Shown here piece after piece: positions 48,901-56,966 of a stretch of DNA of 64,000 bases. The translations under genes were made by a program, and so were the position numbers. Origin of the DNA: Cellvibrio sp. UBA7671 (GTDB lineage Bacteria > Pseudomonadota > Gammaproteobacteria > Pseudomonadales > Cellvibrionaceae); contig DLHJ01000013.1 in NCBI GenBank assembly GCA_002483145.1, positions 220,634 through 284,633 on the forward strand. The letters run 5' to 3'. The notes under the pieces were generated by a model, which worked only from the letters and a program-made list of their open reading frames with translations, did not search any database and was not told the DNA's origin. Position 1 is the first letter of the stretch. The number at the start of each line of letters is the position of its first letter.

Positions 48901-50099
48901 TTGATCTCATGTCCTATCGACTCTTGTGCGATGGACAGTTAAATACCAGCTCGGAAACCAGTGGTGGCACATTTAATCTCCCTCTTGGCGCGGGCACCTG
49001 TAGCAATCTGCTGTTCGAGCTGGATCAGCCGACGCGCTTTCTGGGGGTGGTAAGTCCATCTAAGATGCTTCTGGAGTTGGACACCAGCCTATTGCAAGGG
49101 CAAACAACCTACCTGCTAAAGGAGTTCCCCGAACAGTTGCGGTTCCTTAACGACGGTGTTCCCAGTCGGGTTCTGAACGGCAGCGATTTGGCAATCGAAT
49201 TGAGCATGCTCAGTATGAGCAGTGAGGTGGCCAGTGAAAGTGAAGCTCCGGAGATGGAATATCGGCTGAGTGGCTCGGCTGATTGGGTTCCTTTGGCGTT
49301 AAGCCGGGAGAATGGGCGCTACCTTGCCAAGCTCCCGGTAATTCCTGGGGCAGTAAAAGCGTCGCTAAGGATTAGTCTTGGCGATACACAAAAAGGGGTA
49401 AAACTGGTGCAGACGCTAGAGGAGATTGTTGAATTGGGTCAGGGGGCAAGTGGTCTTGTACTTGCTCCACCGAGCTTTGATCCGCTACCGCTCTTGACGG
49501 TCGAAGCGACTGCATTAGAGACGGCTTATAGCTTGCCACCCGTATTTGCCCGAGATGTAAAAGATGGCCAGATAGCAGCTGTCACGTCCAACATCGGACC
49601 TTACAGTATTGGTACCCACTCGATCTATTGGCGGGCTACCAACTCGGTCGGGAAAATCGCCACCAGTCTGCAAACCCTTGAGGTGCGTGACACTACCGCT
49701 CCAGTGATCCAAATACCCGCCAATATCACGGTCGATGCAACAGGAATGCTAACGGATGTCCCCCAGCCAGAAGTTAAGGCTTACGATTTGGTCGATGGTG
49801 AAATTACGGCTTGGACAATCGATTGGAAACCCTTCCCGGTCGGGACTAATTATGTGATCTGGAATGCGAGCGACTCCCGGTATAATCTGTCATACATAAC
49901 GCAAACCATCACAGTAAAAGCAGCTGCAGCGAGTAGTCAGGCTCAGTCATCCAGCAGCAAAGCAGCGGTTAATTCCGGTGGGGGAAGTGGCTCGGGGGGC
50001 GGTGGTGGTTTGATGGGGATCTGGATGCTAATACTGTGTGGGGTTTTGGCAGGAACCGCCACTCGCCAACGGTACCGGCGATCAGGCGATAAGATATAA
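45999..50099 (+). CDS. Secreted S8 subtilisin-like protease with C-terminal GlyGly-CTERM-type anchor
   Basis: A 1366-residue exported protease. A signal peptide (GVVALAFCALVHLAQAN) leads an inhibitor I9-like propeptide with a Gln/Arg-rich coiled part (about residues 85-190). The catalytic triad is Asp228 (VLDTGID), His269 (HGHGTHVAG) and Ser437 (GTSMATPHVAGG). The 700 residues after the protease domain are beta-rich and unassigned; near the end are two HYR/Ig-like repeats (ATSLQTLEVRDTTAPVIQIP). The C-terminus has a Ser/Ala/Gly-rich linker, a Gly run, one hydrophobic helix and a basic tail (RQRYRRSGDKI), the pattern of GlyGly-CTERM proteins processed by rhombosortase. The ATG at 45999 is chosen because the preceding frame lacks a signal peptide. 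Confidence 0.88.
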   Translation: MFPRTLSAGVVALAFCALVHLAQANQSPQQIIQIHQQHKQSGNQLDYHPDNSEPQSFALSAGGAVSINNQSGQLQIQTLDHTQPQRLLVRLKDQAVRPYLKQQREQMRATGKLSRAQQQLLGKSTQSQLQRVQKSQSQLLGELRKQKLMQQMHGQFTQLTNTLSITAEANSIERIRRLPQVAAVYPDTRIKAFLAESVGITKAPQLWAMRDSQAREVTGQGVTVAVLDTGIDYTHPDLGGCIGTGCKVAGGHNFVEGEDVTNPIDKHGHGTHVAGIIAAKGTLTGMAPDVTLYAYKVLSDQGWGMESGIVAALEKAVDPDGNPLTDDQIDIVNMSLGGSGAPDSPISEAANNAMAAGVVVVVAAGNSGSSYSTIGSPGNAEQVLTVGASDNNGAIAGFSSRGPISGKAYVKPELVAPGVEINSAKPGGSYVRLSGTSMATPHVAGGAALLKQLYPNLTPAELKTLLINTGSDLGQDVFTQGAGMMDLAQAASAKLLVSPALLSAGSVNLAQPSWSANLSLTLKNISSNSLKVATTAPVVFPQGASGLVDPAGEQELAAGEQTTVKLQLLVDTQTLPFADSATLHHEVVANVRYSETDIRLPLVFAKAARLNVEFDAPLFLLHVINDDGSYGSVEYFNSCTDAPTNFGLDLKPGTYHLAATFYGEGCSLDSLVFKEDIQLVDSVTTKLERASAIHEIAISSVTGLDGSSIPLDGMNTKTQLIEWRMADVPQGSVLFLGGSGKRILRVSELSESVQIAATALFSLRETSPGVTGEYYLLSAFYRDGIRSSQYLDLDLRTAGGVDFTYADLDKLAGGVRFSQGLSQLRSTFDFVAFGTYWSSGTVYNQPISAKLYANISTLEKGEWYPTMGVERLSDDPFAWNLQLMNTGSLAFTDSQSFTKLRGVFSTPDATNYRSSGRAITVADGAYFTAPAFYFNSWANELQIQSMSEPYWFGGNYTIQRDAQQNSFFDLMSYRLLCDGQLNTSSETSGGTFNLPLGAGTCSNLLFELDQPTRFLGVVSPSKMLLELDTSLLQGQTTYLLKEFPEQLRFLNDGVPSRVLNGSDLAIELSMLSMSSEVASESEAPEMEYRLSGSADWVPLALSRENGRYLAKLPVIPGAVKASLRISLGDTQKGVKLVQTLEEIVELGQGASGLVLAPPSFDPLPLLTVEATALETAYSLPPVFARDVKDGQIAAVTSNIGPYSIGTHSIYWRATNSVGKIATSLQTLEVRDTTAPVIQIPANITVDATGMLTDVPQPEVKAYDLVDGEITAWTIDWKPFPVGTNYVIWNASDSRYNLSYITQTITVKAAAASSQAQSSSSKAAVNSGGGSGSGGGGGLMGIWMLILCGVLAGTATRQRYRRSGDKI

Positions 50100-50109
50100 A
50101 TAACCAACA

Positions 50110-50138
50110 AAAAACGGCCATCTAGTGGCCGTTTTTTT
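50110..50138. terminator. Terminator between the protease and the DUF4124 gene
   Basis: AAAAACGGCCA-TCTAG-TGGCCGTTTTT followed by T residues on both strands; it serves two convergent genes. Confidence 0.9.
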
Positions 50139-50156
50139 ATTGCAAATCGGTCTGTG

Positions 50157-50600
50157 TTATTCGCAGGTCTGATCAATCACTTTCTGCGTGGCTATCCGCT
50201 GCTGCACCTTATCCTCTTCAGTCAGCGGTACTACAATCCCTTGCTCATTCGTGGTTCTTATCCGGGCAACCGTATTCAGGATATTCAGATTTTCTTTTGC
50301 TGCGGCACAGCGCTTAGGGTCTTTGAGTGCGGCCGCCTGTACTGCTCGTGGATCCTCAGCGGGCGGTGTAGGTTCTGCTTTGGGCTGAGAGGCCGCAATT
50401 TGTGCAGGTGTTGGATCGCTGTGACCTGTGCGAGTTTGTACTAATGTAGCCTTGACATCTTTTGGTGGGCGTTCGCCGTAATGAACCGTGCCTTTGCTGT
50501 CGGTCCAGGTGTACACCTTCTCTTTTGCGAACCCCTGCTGGCTGAGCATTACGCCAACAAGCGCTATGCCGGCCAATTTTACGATATGCGAAAACTTCAT
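50157..50600 (-). CDS. DUF4124 domain protein, periplasmic
   Basis: A 147-residue exported protein. The signal peptide (LAGIALVGVMLSQQGFAKE) is followed by the DUF4124 core KVYTWTDSKGTVHYGERPPK and then a Pro/Ala/Gln-rich stretch with a C-terminal helix ending in two cysteines (KRCAAA and DQTCE). This family is common in gammaproteobacteria and is thought to be periplasmic with no assigned function. The ATG at 50600 is chosen over an upstream in-frame ATG at 50636 because the signal peptide starts there. Confidence 0.8.
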   Translation of the reverse strand: MKFSHIVKLAGIALVGVMLSQQGFAKEKVYTWTDSKGTVHYGERPPKDVKATLVQTRTGHSDPTPAQIAASQPKAEPTPPAEDPRAVQAAALKDPKRCAAAKENLNILNTVARIRTTNEQGIVVPLTEEDKVQQRIATQKVIDQTCE

Positions 50601-51124
50601 GAAGCTTGCCCTTATTGCTTGATGCGAATGCAGCAACTATAGACCTAATGCGCAAGGAGCGAAACCGCGACAGGGAAAACTGTGAGCGAGTGCAAGCTCG
50701 TGGCTACCTGCCCCTAACCTCTATACTTCCCTGGATCGATGCATAAAAAATCATCATTCCGGCGTTAATTTCTTGACTTTGAACCATATCTTGCGAAAAT
50801 TGCCAGTCCTCCAGATGGCTGGCAGATGACCGATAAGCTCGGGTACTCATCTGCTTCCCGCCAAGTCACCCTCTTGGCGAACCCTCTGCTGGCGATGCTC
50901 CTACCAGAGCATCACCTTAGAAAGCCGCTGTTTACCTGCACGGTTTTCGCTGATCCGATCCTGACCTTGCCGGGTTTTGATCGTGGATCATTCACGGTGT
51001 TGGCCTGCCCTAAGTGCCAATACTTTCCTGTGTGATTCTTTACCGCCTCAACTATCGGCTGTAGCAGCCTCTTGGTAAAAGACACACGCGCATATGCGAT
51101 TCACATCCTAAAAGGGGAATTATC
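50601..51124 (+). other. Long upstream region of ilvI with tandem hairpins
   Basis: No confident gene is present. Between 50801 and 50913 four perfect stems follow one another: TGCCAG/CTGGCA (50801-50806 with 50819-50824), CAGATGA/TCATCTG (50823-50829 with 50847-50853), CGCCAAG/CTTGGCG (50859-50865 with 50873-50879) and GATGCTC/GAGCATC (50894-50900 with 50907-50913). A TTGACT hexamer at 50773 could be a -35 element. A 69-codon frame at 50826-51035 contains LLANPLLAMLLP but lacks a good ribosome site. A regulatory leader is possible but not proven. Confidence 0.4.
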
Positions 51125-52861
51125 GTGGAAATGCTTTCAGGCGGAGATATGCTCATCCGCGCTCTGAAAGACGAAGGCGTTGAATACGTTTTCGGCTATC
51201 CGGGCGGCGCGGCACTGCATATTTACGATGCCATCTTTCGTCAAAAAGACGTTAAACACATTCTTGTTCGCCACGAACAAGCGGCCACCCATGCTGCCGA
51301 CGGTTACGCGCGTGCGACCGGCAAAGTGGGCACCGTACTGGTGACTTCCGGCCCAGGCGCGACCAATGCCATCACCGGCATTGCGACGGCCTATATGGAT
51401 TCTATTCCGATGGTTGTCATCTCTGGTCAGGTGCAAAGCCACTTGATCGGTGAGGACGCCTTTCAGGAAACCGACATGGTGGGTATCTCCCGCCCGATCG
51501 TAAAACACAGTTTTATGATCAAACACGCGAGCGAAATTCCTGAAGTCGTGAAAAAGGCTTACTACATCGCCGCGACCGGTCGCCCCGGCCCTGTGGTTAT
51601 CGATGTGCCTAAAGATCTCACTCATCCGGCCTACACCTTCCCTTACGAGTATCCCGAGAAGGTTAAGCTGCGCTCCTATACTCCAGCGACTCGCGGTCAC
51701 TCAGGCCAGATCAAAAAAGCGGTGCAATTGCTGCTCGGCGCCAAGCGCCCGATGATCTATTCCGGCGGTGGTGTAGTGCAGGGCAATGCCTCGCATCTGC
51801 TCAAAGAATTAGTTGAGTTGCTGAATTATCCCGTGACCAATACTCTCATGGGCTTGGGTGCATATCCGGGTACCGGCAAAAACTTCCTCGGTATGCTCGG
51901 CATGCACGGCACTTACGAAGCCAACACCGCCATGCATCATAGCGATGTGATTCTTGCCGTGGGCGCGCGTTTTGATGACCGTGTGACCAACACCGTAAGC
52001 AAGTTCTGCCCGAACGCAAAAATTATTCATATCGATATTGATCCTGCATCGATTTCCAAAACCGTTACTGCCGATGTACCTATCGTCGGTGCGGTTGATA
52101 GCGTGCTGGGCGAAATGCTCACACTTGTCAAAGAGAGCGATGAAAAACCGGATGCAGAAGCACTTGCATCCTGGTGGGAACAAATTAACGATTGGCGCGA
52201 GCGTCACGGCATCTACACCAAAAATCGTTTTGATACGACCAGCGATAAAATCAAACCGCAAGAAGTTATCCAGGCGATTTGGGAAGTGACCAAAGGCGAT
52301 GCTTACGTCACCTCCGATGTGGGCCAGCACCAAATGTTTGCCGCGCAATATTATTTGTTCGACAAACCGCGCCGTTGGATTAACTCCGGTGGTCTCGGCA
52401 CTATGGGCTTTGGTTTGCCTGCAGCGATGGGCGTACAAATGGCGCATCGCGATGCGACCGTCGTTTGCGTAACCGGCGAAGGCTCAATTCAAATGTGTAT
52501 CCAAGAACTTTCTTGCTGCACGCAATATCATTTGCCGGTAAAAATTATCTGCCTCAATAACCAAGCCCTCGGCATGGTTCGCCAATGGCAAGACATGCAG
52601 TACTCCAGCCGCTACGCTGAAAGTCTGTATGAAGATTCATTGCCCGACTTCGTCAAATTAGCGGAAGCTTACGGTCATGTCGGAATTCGTGTGACCAAAA
52701 AAGAAGAGCTGAAAGCGAAATTAGCAGAGTGTTTTGCATTGAAAGACCGCGTGGTATTTATGGATATCATGGTTGATCAATCTGAACACGTTTACCCAAT
52801 GCAAGTTGCGCCCAATGGTTCTATGCGCGATATGTTGCTAAGCAAAACGGAGCGCACCTAA
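51125..52861 (+). CDS. ilvI: Acetolactate synthase large subunit
   Basis: A 578-residue ThDP enzyme that condenses pyruvate (or pyruvate and 2-oxobutyrate) in branched-chain amino acid synthesis. [20 protein letters not shown] begins the N-terminal domain; the ThDP-binding [13 protein letters not shown] and [15 protein letters not shown] blocks are present at about residues 420-470. The start is a GTG preceded by AGGGG. Similarity to the type III / IlvB family makes the isoform name ilvI versus ilvB uncertain. The regulatory subunit gene follows after one base. Confidence 0.95.
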   Translation: MEMLSGGDMLIRALKDEGVEYVFGYPGGAALHIYDAIFRQKDVKHILVRHEQAATHAADGYARATGKVGTVLVTSGPGATNAITGIATAYMDSIPMVVISGQVQSHLIGEDAFQETDMVGISRPIVKHSFMIKHASEIPEVVKKAYYIAATGRPGPVVIDVPKDLTHPAYTFPYEYPEKVKLRSYTPATRGHSGQIKKAVQLLLGAKRPMIYSGGGVVQGNASHLLKELVELLNYPVTNTLMGLGAYPGTGKNFLGMLGMHGTYEANTAMHHSDVILAVGARFDDRVTNTVSKFCPNAKIIHIDIDPASISKTVTADVPIVGAVDSVLGEMLTLVKESDEKPDAEALASWWEQINDWRERHGIYTKNRFDTTSDKIKPQEVIQAIWEVTKGDAYVTSDVGQHQMFAAQYYLFDKPRRWINSGGLGTMGFGLPAAMGVQMAHRDATVVCVTGEGSIQMCIQELSCCTQYHLPVKIICLNNQALGMVRQWQDMQYSSRYAESLYEDSLPDFVKLAEAYGHVGIRVTKKEELKAKLAECFALKDRVVFMDIMVDQSEHVYPMQVAPNGSMRDMLLSKTERT

Positions 52862-52862
52862 T

Positions 52863-53354
52863 ATGAGACGCATCATTTCTGTATTAGTTGAAAACGCTCC
52901 CGGCGCTTTGTCCCGCGTTGTTGGTTTGTTTTCCCAGCGCGGCTACAACATTGAAAGCCTGACCGTTGCACCAACCGAAGACGAAACCCTGTCGCGTTTG
53001 ACGCTGACAACTTTGGGCGATGATCACAAAATCGAACAAATCACCAAACACCTCAATAAATTAATTGATGTGGTTAAGTTGGTGGATTTGACCGAAGGTT
53101 CGCATATCGAACGCGAACTCATGCTGATCAAAGTCAAAGCATCAGGTGCACAGCGCGCAGAAGTAAAACGCTGCGTGGATATTTTCCGCGGTCAAATCGT
53201 GGATGTCACCAGCACCCTCTACACCATCCAAATCACCGGTGCGAGCGACAAACTCGACGCGTTTTTACAAGCCGTCGGCGATGCTTCTATCATCGAAGTA
53301 GTACGCACCGGCGTGTGCGGTATTTCTCGCGGTGAGAAGGTGTTGAGTTTGTAA
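52863..53354 (+). CDS. ilvH: Acetolactate synthase regulatory (small) subunit
   Basis: A 163-residue ACT-domain protein that gives valine feedback inhibition. RRIISVLVENAPGALSRVVG and RGYNIESLTVAPTEDETLSR form the N-terminal ACT domain; the C-terminal domain has ERELMLIKVKASGAQRAEVK. It follows ilvI immediately and is followed by a strong terminator. ilvC lies 8.6 kb downstream on the same strand, with the lipid cluster inserted between. Confidence 0.95.
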   Translation: MRRIISVLVENAPGALSRVVGLFSQRGYNIESLTVAPTEDETLSRLTLTTLGDDHKIEQITKHLNKLIDVVKLVDLTEGSHIERELMLIKVKASGAQRAEVKRCVDIFRGQIVDVTSTLYTIQITGASDKLDAFLQAVGDASIIEVVRTGVCGISRGEKVLSL

Positions 53355-53375
53355 GTTGCAAATTGCAGCCTGATT

Positions 53376-53412
53376 AAAAAAGGCCGATACTCGCCCGAGT
53401 ATCGGCCTTTTT
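53376..53412 (+). terminator. Terminator of ilvIH
   Basis: A long perfect stem (about 17 bp, GGCCGATACTCG / CGAGTATCGGCC flanked by A and T runs) with a two-base loop lies 22 bases after ilvH. Confidence 0.93.
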
Positions 53413-53448
53413 GCTGTTGATAATGTAAAAACAGAGAGATTGTGGTAA

Positions 53449-54201
53449 ATGCGCGAATTTATTTTAAATTGCAATCTATTCGAAATCGCAGGCGTCGGCC
53501 TCGCATTTTTCGGTGGGATTTATTTATTGTTTGGTGCGCTCAGTTTGATGCTTGCCCAACAATTGCTGCCGCGTTTACATATCGGTTGCCAGCTCGATCC
53601 TCGCCCGCTGGGGGATGGACAGTTGCGGCGGGAGTTGTTGTTGTCTGCAAGCTCGATTGGGATTTTTGGGGTGGGGATGATTTTTCCTTGGGGGTTGCTG
53701 CAGCTGGGTTGGGCTAAGTTGGCGATAAATCCTTCGGGTTTGCAAATTGCGGTTGAAATTTTTGTGTTGATTATCTGGAATGAAATCCATTTTTATATCA
53801 ACCACTGGTTGTTGCACACACGCTGGTTGCGGCAGTTTCATTTGCCGCATCATCGCTCGGTGGTGACAACACCCTGGTCAACCTATGCATTTCATCCGGT
53901 TGAGGCGATGATGCTGGGCAATGTGATTTTATTGCCCATGATGGTGCATGATTTTAGTGTGTATGCACTTTTCTCCGTACCCTTGTTTAGTTTGTTGTTT
54001 AACAGCATCGGCCATTCCAATTTTGATTTTAATCCCCGTTCGCCGCGCGTGATTTTTAACGGCGCGCGTCGCCACCATTTGCATCATGCCTGTTTTAATG
54101 GCAACTACGGTTTCATGTTTCCGTTTATGGATTGGATTTTTAAAACTGCTTTGCCTGCAGATGCCGCGGATAAACAAATCAATCGCTGGCGGGTGCGCTA
54201 A
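53449..54201 (+). CDS. Sterol desaturase / fatty acid hydroxylase family membrane protein
   Basis: A 250-residue membrane di-iron enzyme. Histidine motifs are all visible: NEIHFYINHWLLHTRWLRQF with HLPHHRS (first and second boxes), and later RRHHLHHACFNGNYGF (third). Three to four hydrophobic segments surround them. Such enzymes hydroxylate or desaturate lipid acyl chains or related hydrophobic molecules using O2. It is the first gene of the lipid cluster and begins 36 bases after the ilvIH terminator; five bases separate it from the desaturase gene. Confidence 0.87.
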   Translation: MREFILNCNLFEIAGVGLAFFGGIYLLFGALSLMLAQQLLPRLHIGCQLDPRPLGDGQLRRELLLSASSIGIFGVGMIFPWGLLQLGWAKLAINPSGLQIAVEIFVLIIWNEIHFYINHWLLHTRWLRQFHLPHHRSVVTTPWSTYAFHPVEAMMLGNVILLPMMVHDFSVYALFSVPLFSLLFNSIGHSNFDFNPRSPRVIFNGARRHHLHHACFNGNYGFMFPFMDWIFKTALPADAADKQINRWRVR

Positions 54202-54206
54202 CTTTT

Positions 54207-55070
54207 ATGCGTAACTGGCGCGATTGGCAGAGCATCGTCTATTTGCTGGTGTTGCCATTATTGGTGCTATGGCAATGGCAGCAGGGATTTAGTTGGCCGT
54301 TGTATTTACTGGAATTATTTTTAACCTTGGGTGTGGGGGTGATTCACCATAACCATACCCATTTGCGCATCTGGACTTCTCGCCGGTTAAATCGTTTTAC
54401 GGATTTATGGATTACCCTTTTGCAGGGTCATCCGACTTTTGTGTTTTATCCTTCCCATATTGCCAATCATCATCGCTATCAGCACGGTGAGCGGGACATA
54501 ACCCGTACCTATCGTTTTAATACGCCAGGTGCACGTGGCGACACTAATCATCTGCTGGGTTATTTGTTGCATCCGCTACAGGCAATTTCAGTCTTATATC
54601 CGGAATTTATTGTTTATTTAAAGCGCCGCTACAAATCCCAGCGGGCATATTTTTATTATTGTGTATTGCAGTATCTTCTCGTTATGGGTTTATGGCTGGC
54701 TTTGGCGATAATTGATTGGGAAAAATGGTTGGTGCTAGTGCTAATCCCGCAGCTGCATGGTCTTCACTGGTTGTTGGCGACCAATTATCTCCAACATGCA
54801 CATGCCGATGGCTCTGGCAAAAATTTACAGTTCGCACGCAATTTTTATGGTTTCCTTAACCCACTGTTATTTAATATCGGGTTACATACCGCGCATCACC
54901 AGCACCCGCGCGCGCATTGGTCGGGGTTGCCGGAATTACATCAGGGTTATGCCGCGCAGATCCATCCCGCGCTGCATGAAAAAAGTTTGCTGCGTTATAT
55001 GCTGCGCACTTATCTATTGGCGTTACTGCACCCATACTGGCGCAGCCGCTCGCTTCATTACAAGGACTAA
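54207..55070 (+). CDS. Fatty acid desaturase family membrane protein
   Basis: A 287-residue membrane di-iron desaturase. Histidine boxes are GVIHHNHTHLRIW, YPSHIANHHRYQHGERD and LHTAHHQHPRAHWSGLPELH; a further QHAHADG lies in between. It has four or more hydrophobic helices. It likely introduces a double bond or oxidises an acyl chain at the membrane. It is separated by three bases from the ketoacyl-synthase/oxygenase fusion gene, so it is expressed together with it. The exact substrate and position are unknown. Confidence 0.87.
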   Translation: MRNWRDWQSIVYLLVLPLLVLWQWQQGFSWPLYLLELFLTLGVGVIHHNHTHLRIWTSRRLNRFTDLWITLLQGHPTFVFYPSHIANHHRYQHGERDITRTYRFNTPGARGDTNHLLGYLLHPLQAISVLYPEFIVYLKRRYKSQRAYFYYCVLQYLLVMGLWLALAIIDWEKWLVLVLIPQLHGLHWLLATNYLQHAHADGSGKNLQFARNFYGFLNPLLFNIGLHTAHHQHPRAHWSGLPELHQGYAAQIHPALHEKSLLRYMLRTYLLALLHPYWRSRSLHYKD

Positions 55071-55073
55071 TTT

Positions 55074-56963
55074 ATGCCCACCCGTTTTAATCGTGTTTAT
55101 ATTCAATCGGCGGGCTATCACCTGCCAGGCGAGCCGGTCAATAATCAGGATATGGATGATTTTATTGCGCCGATTAATCGCATATCGCTACGCATCAAAA
55201 ATAAAATTCTGGCGGAAAACGGTATCCAAACTCGCCATTACGCGATTGATAAAAATGGCGAGACAGTGACTTCGCATACGCAGCTTGCGGCCAATGCCAT
55301 TCACGATTGTTTGGCGCGCGCCAACGCGAATTTAAGTGATGTGAGTTTGCTCTCGGTGGGCTCATCGGGAAGCGATGCATTGATTCCGGGTTTTGCGGCT
55401 ATGGTGCAAGGTGAGTTGGGTGCGCCGCCGATGGAAACCTTATCGAGCCTTGGTGTGTGCGCTGCAGGTATTTCCGCATTGGCTTACGCTGCACAATCTG
55501 TCGAGCTTGGTGCGCATCAACACGCTTTGGTTGCGACAGCGGAAATGCCATCGCGCATTTTCAAAAAAAGCCGCTTTGCACCGCGCGGTTACAGCAGCGA
55601 TTTTGATGCGCATTTTTTGCGTTGGATGTTATCTGACGGCGCAGGTGCAGTATTGCTTACCGACGCACCACAAGCAAAAAATGGTGTGCGCTTAAAAATA
55701 AACTGGATTCATCAAAAAAGTTTTGCGGGCGATTATCCGGTTTGTATGCAACTTGGTTTAACCGAGGATCGCAGCAAATCCTTTCTCGATTTTCCGTCAT
55801 CCAGCGAGGCGGAAGCGGCGGGAGCGCTATCGCTGCGGCAGGATATTCGTCTACTACCGCATTTGTTTGATGTAAGCATCCACGAATACGTAAAACTGGT
55901 GCGCGATGGTTGGGTGACTTCAGATGAAATTGATCATTTCCTCTGCCATTACTCATCTGCACGTTTTATTCCAGTGGTGGAAGAACTCTTGGATAAAGCG
56001 GGTTTAACGATTCCGCGTGAACGCTGGTACAGCAATTTAACCACGCGCGGCAATACCGGTTCGGCATCCATTTTTATTATGCTCGCTGAATTTCTCGATG
56101 CGCATCAAGTTAAACCGGGCGAGAAAATATTTTGTTTTATTCCCGAGTCAGGTCGTATGACAGCGGCCTATATGTTGATTGAAGTGGAGGCAGCTGATAC
56201 GCCTTTGGTTGCTAATCTTGCTCCGGTAATTAGATCGATAACGTCAGAAAAAAACGCGCTGCCAGATATTGCAGCACCTCATGACCCACGATCCGCTCCA
56301 CAACACTTACAAAGCGTATTAACGACGCTTGCGGGAATCTGGCACGACTATCGTTCGCAAGTATGGCGCAGCCCGATTATCCACAAATTGGTGAGCCAGC
56401 AATTTGCGTTGGAAGATTATCGCCATTGGACTGCGCAATGGGTGCCGCAAGTGCGCGAGGGTAGTAAGTGGATGCGCGAAGCCGTTGCATCGCTCACGGG
56501 TAGCTATGCTGATCTTGCTGCATTGATTGAAACCCACGCGGGTGAAGAGCAAAACGATTTTAAAATTTTGTACGACGATTATTGCGCGGCAGGTGGAACT
56601 GAACCGCTCGATAATTTACGCCGCAATCCCGGCGGTGAAGCCTTGAATAGTTATTTACATTCACTTGCAGCGACAGCCAATCCGATTGGTTTGTTGGGCG
56701 CAATTTATATCATTGAAGGCACCGGTCAGCGTATTGTTCCTGCACTCTTGCCTTTGCTGCGCAAACAAGTGGATTTGCCTGCAAGTGCATTTCGCTTTTT
56801 GGAATACCACGGTGCGAATGATGAGCATCACCTCGCGCGTTGGTTGGCGGCAGTTGAACTGGTGATGGCGATCGATCCTAAGGCCGCAAACGCAATTATT
56901 ATCACTGCCAAGCGCACGGCACAGCTTTATCTCATGCAGTTCGAACATATTCTGGAGTCATAG
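55074..56963 (+). CDS. Fusion: ketoacyl-ACP synthase III-like domain plus heme-oxygenase-like di-iron oxygenase domain
   Basis: A 629-residue protein. Residues 1-375 are a FabH-type thiolase-fold synthase with the triad Cys129 (LGVCAAGISA), His292 (FLCHYSSARF) and Asn327 (RGNTGSAS). Residues about 405-629 are an iron-containing redox, TenA/PqqC-like helical domain with potential metal ligands: His488 with Glu487/Glu491 (ETHAGEE), Glu548 (IIEGTGQ), His579 and the D/E583-584 and H585/H586 group (YHGANDEHHLARW), resembling UndA-type heme-oxygenase-like oxygenases. The combination suggests condensation or release of an acyl chain followed by oxidative cleavage or decarboxylation. This is inferred; the metal and product are not known. 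Confidence 0.8.
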   Translation: MPTRFNRVYIQSAGYHLPGEPVNNQDMDDFIAPINRISLRIKNKILAENGIQTRHYAIDKNGETVTSHTQLAANAIHDCLARANANLSDVSLLSVGSSGSDALIPGFAAMVQGELGAPPMETLSSLGVCAAGISALAYAAQSVELGAHQHALVATAEMPSRIFKKSRFAPRGYSSDFDAHFLRWMLSDGAGAVLLTDAPQAKNGVRLKINWIHQKSFAGDYPVCMQLGLTEDRSKSFLDFPSSSEAEAAGALSLRQDIRLLPHLFDVSIHEYVKLVRDGWVTSDEIDHFLCHYSSARFIPVVEELLDKAGLTIPRERWYSNLTTRGNTGSASIFIMLAEFLDAHQVKPGEKIFCFIPESGRMTAAYMLIEVEAADTPLVANLAPVIRSITSEKNALPDIAAPHDPRSAPQHLQSVLTTLAGIWHDYRSQVWRSPIIHKLVSQQFALEDYRHWTAQWVPQVREGSKWMREAVASLTGSYADLAALIETHAGEEQNDFKILYDDYCAAGGTEPLDNLRRNPGGEALNSYLHSLAATANPIGLLGAIYIIEGTGQRIVPALLPLLRKQVDLPASAFRFLEYHGANDEHHLARWLAAVELVMAIDPKAANAIIITAKRTAQLYLMQFEHILES

Positions 56964-56966
56964 CGA

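Noticed and set aside
50826..51035. A 69-codon plus-strand frame before ilvI, Leu-containing
   Set aside because: It has no good ribosome site and no homopolymer run of Leu, Ile or Val of the sort found in attenuator peptides; kept only as a possibility within the leader.
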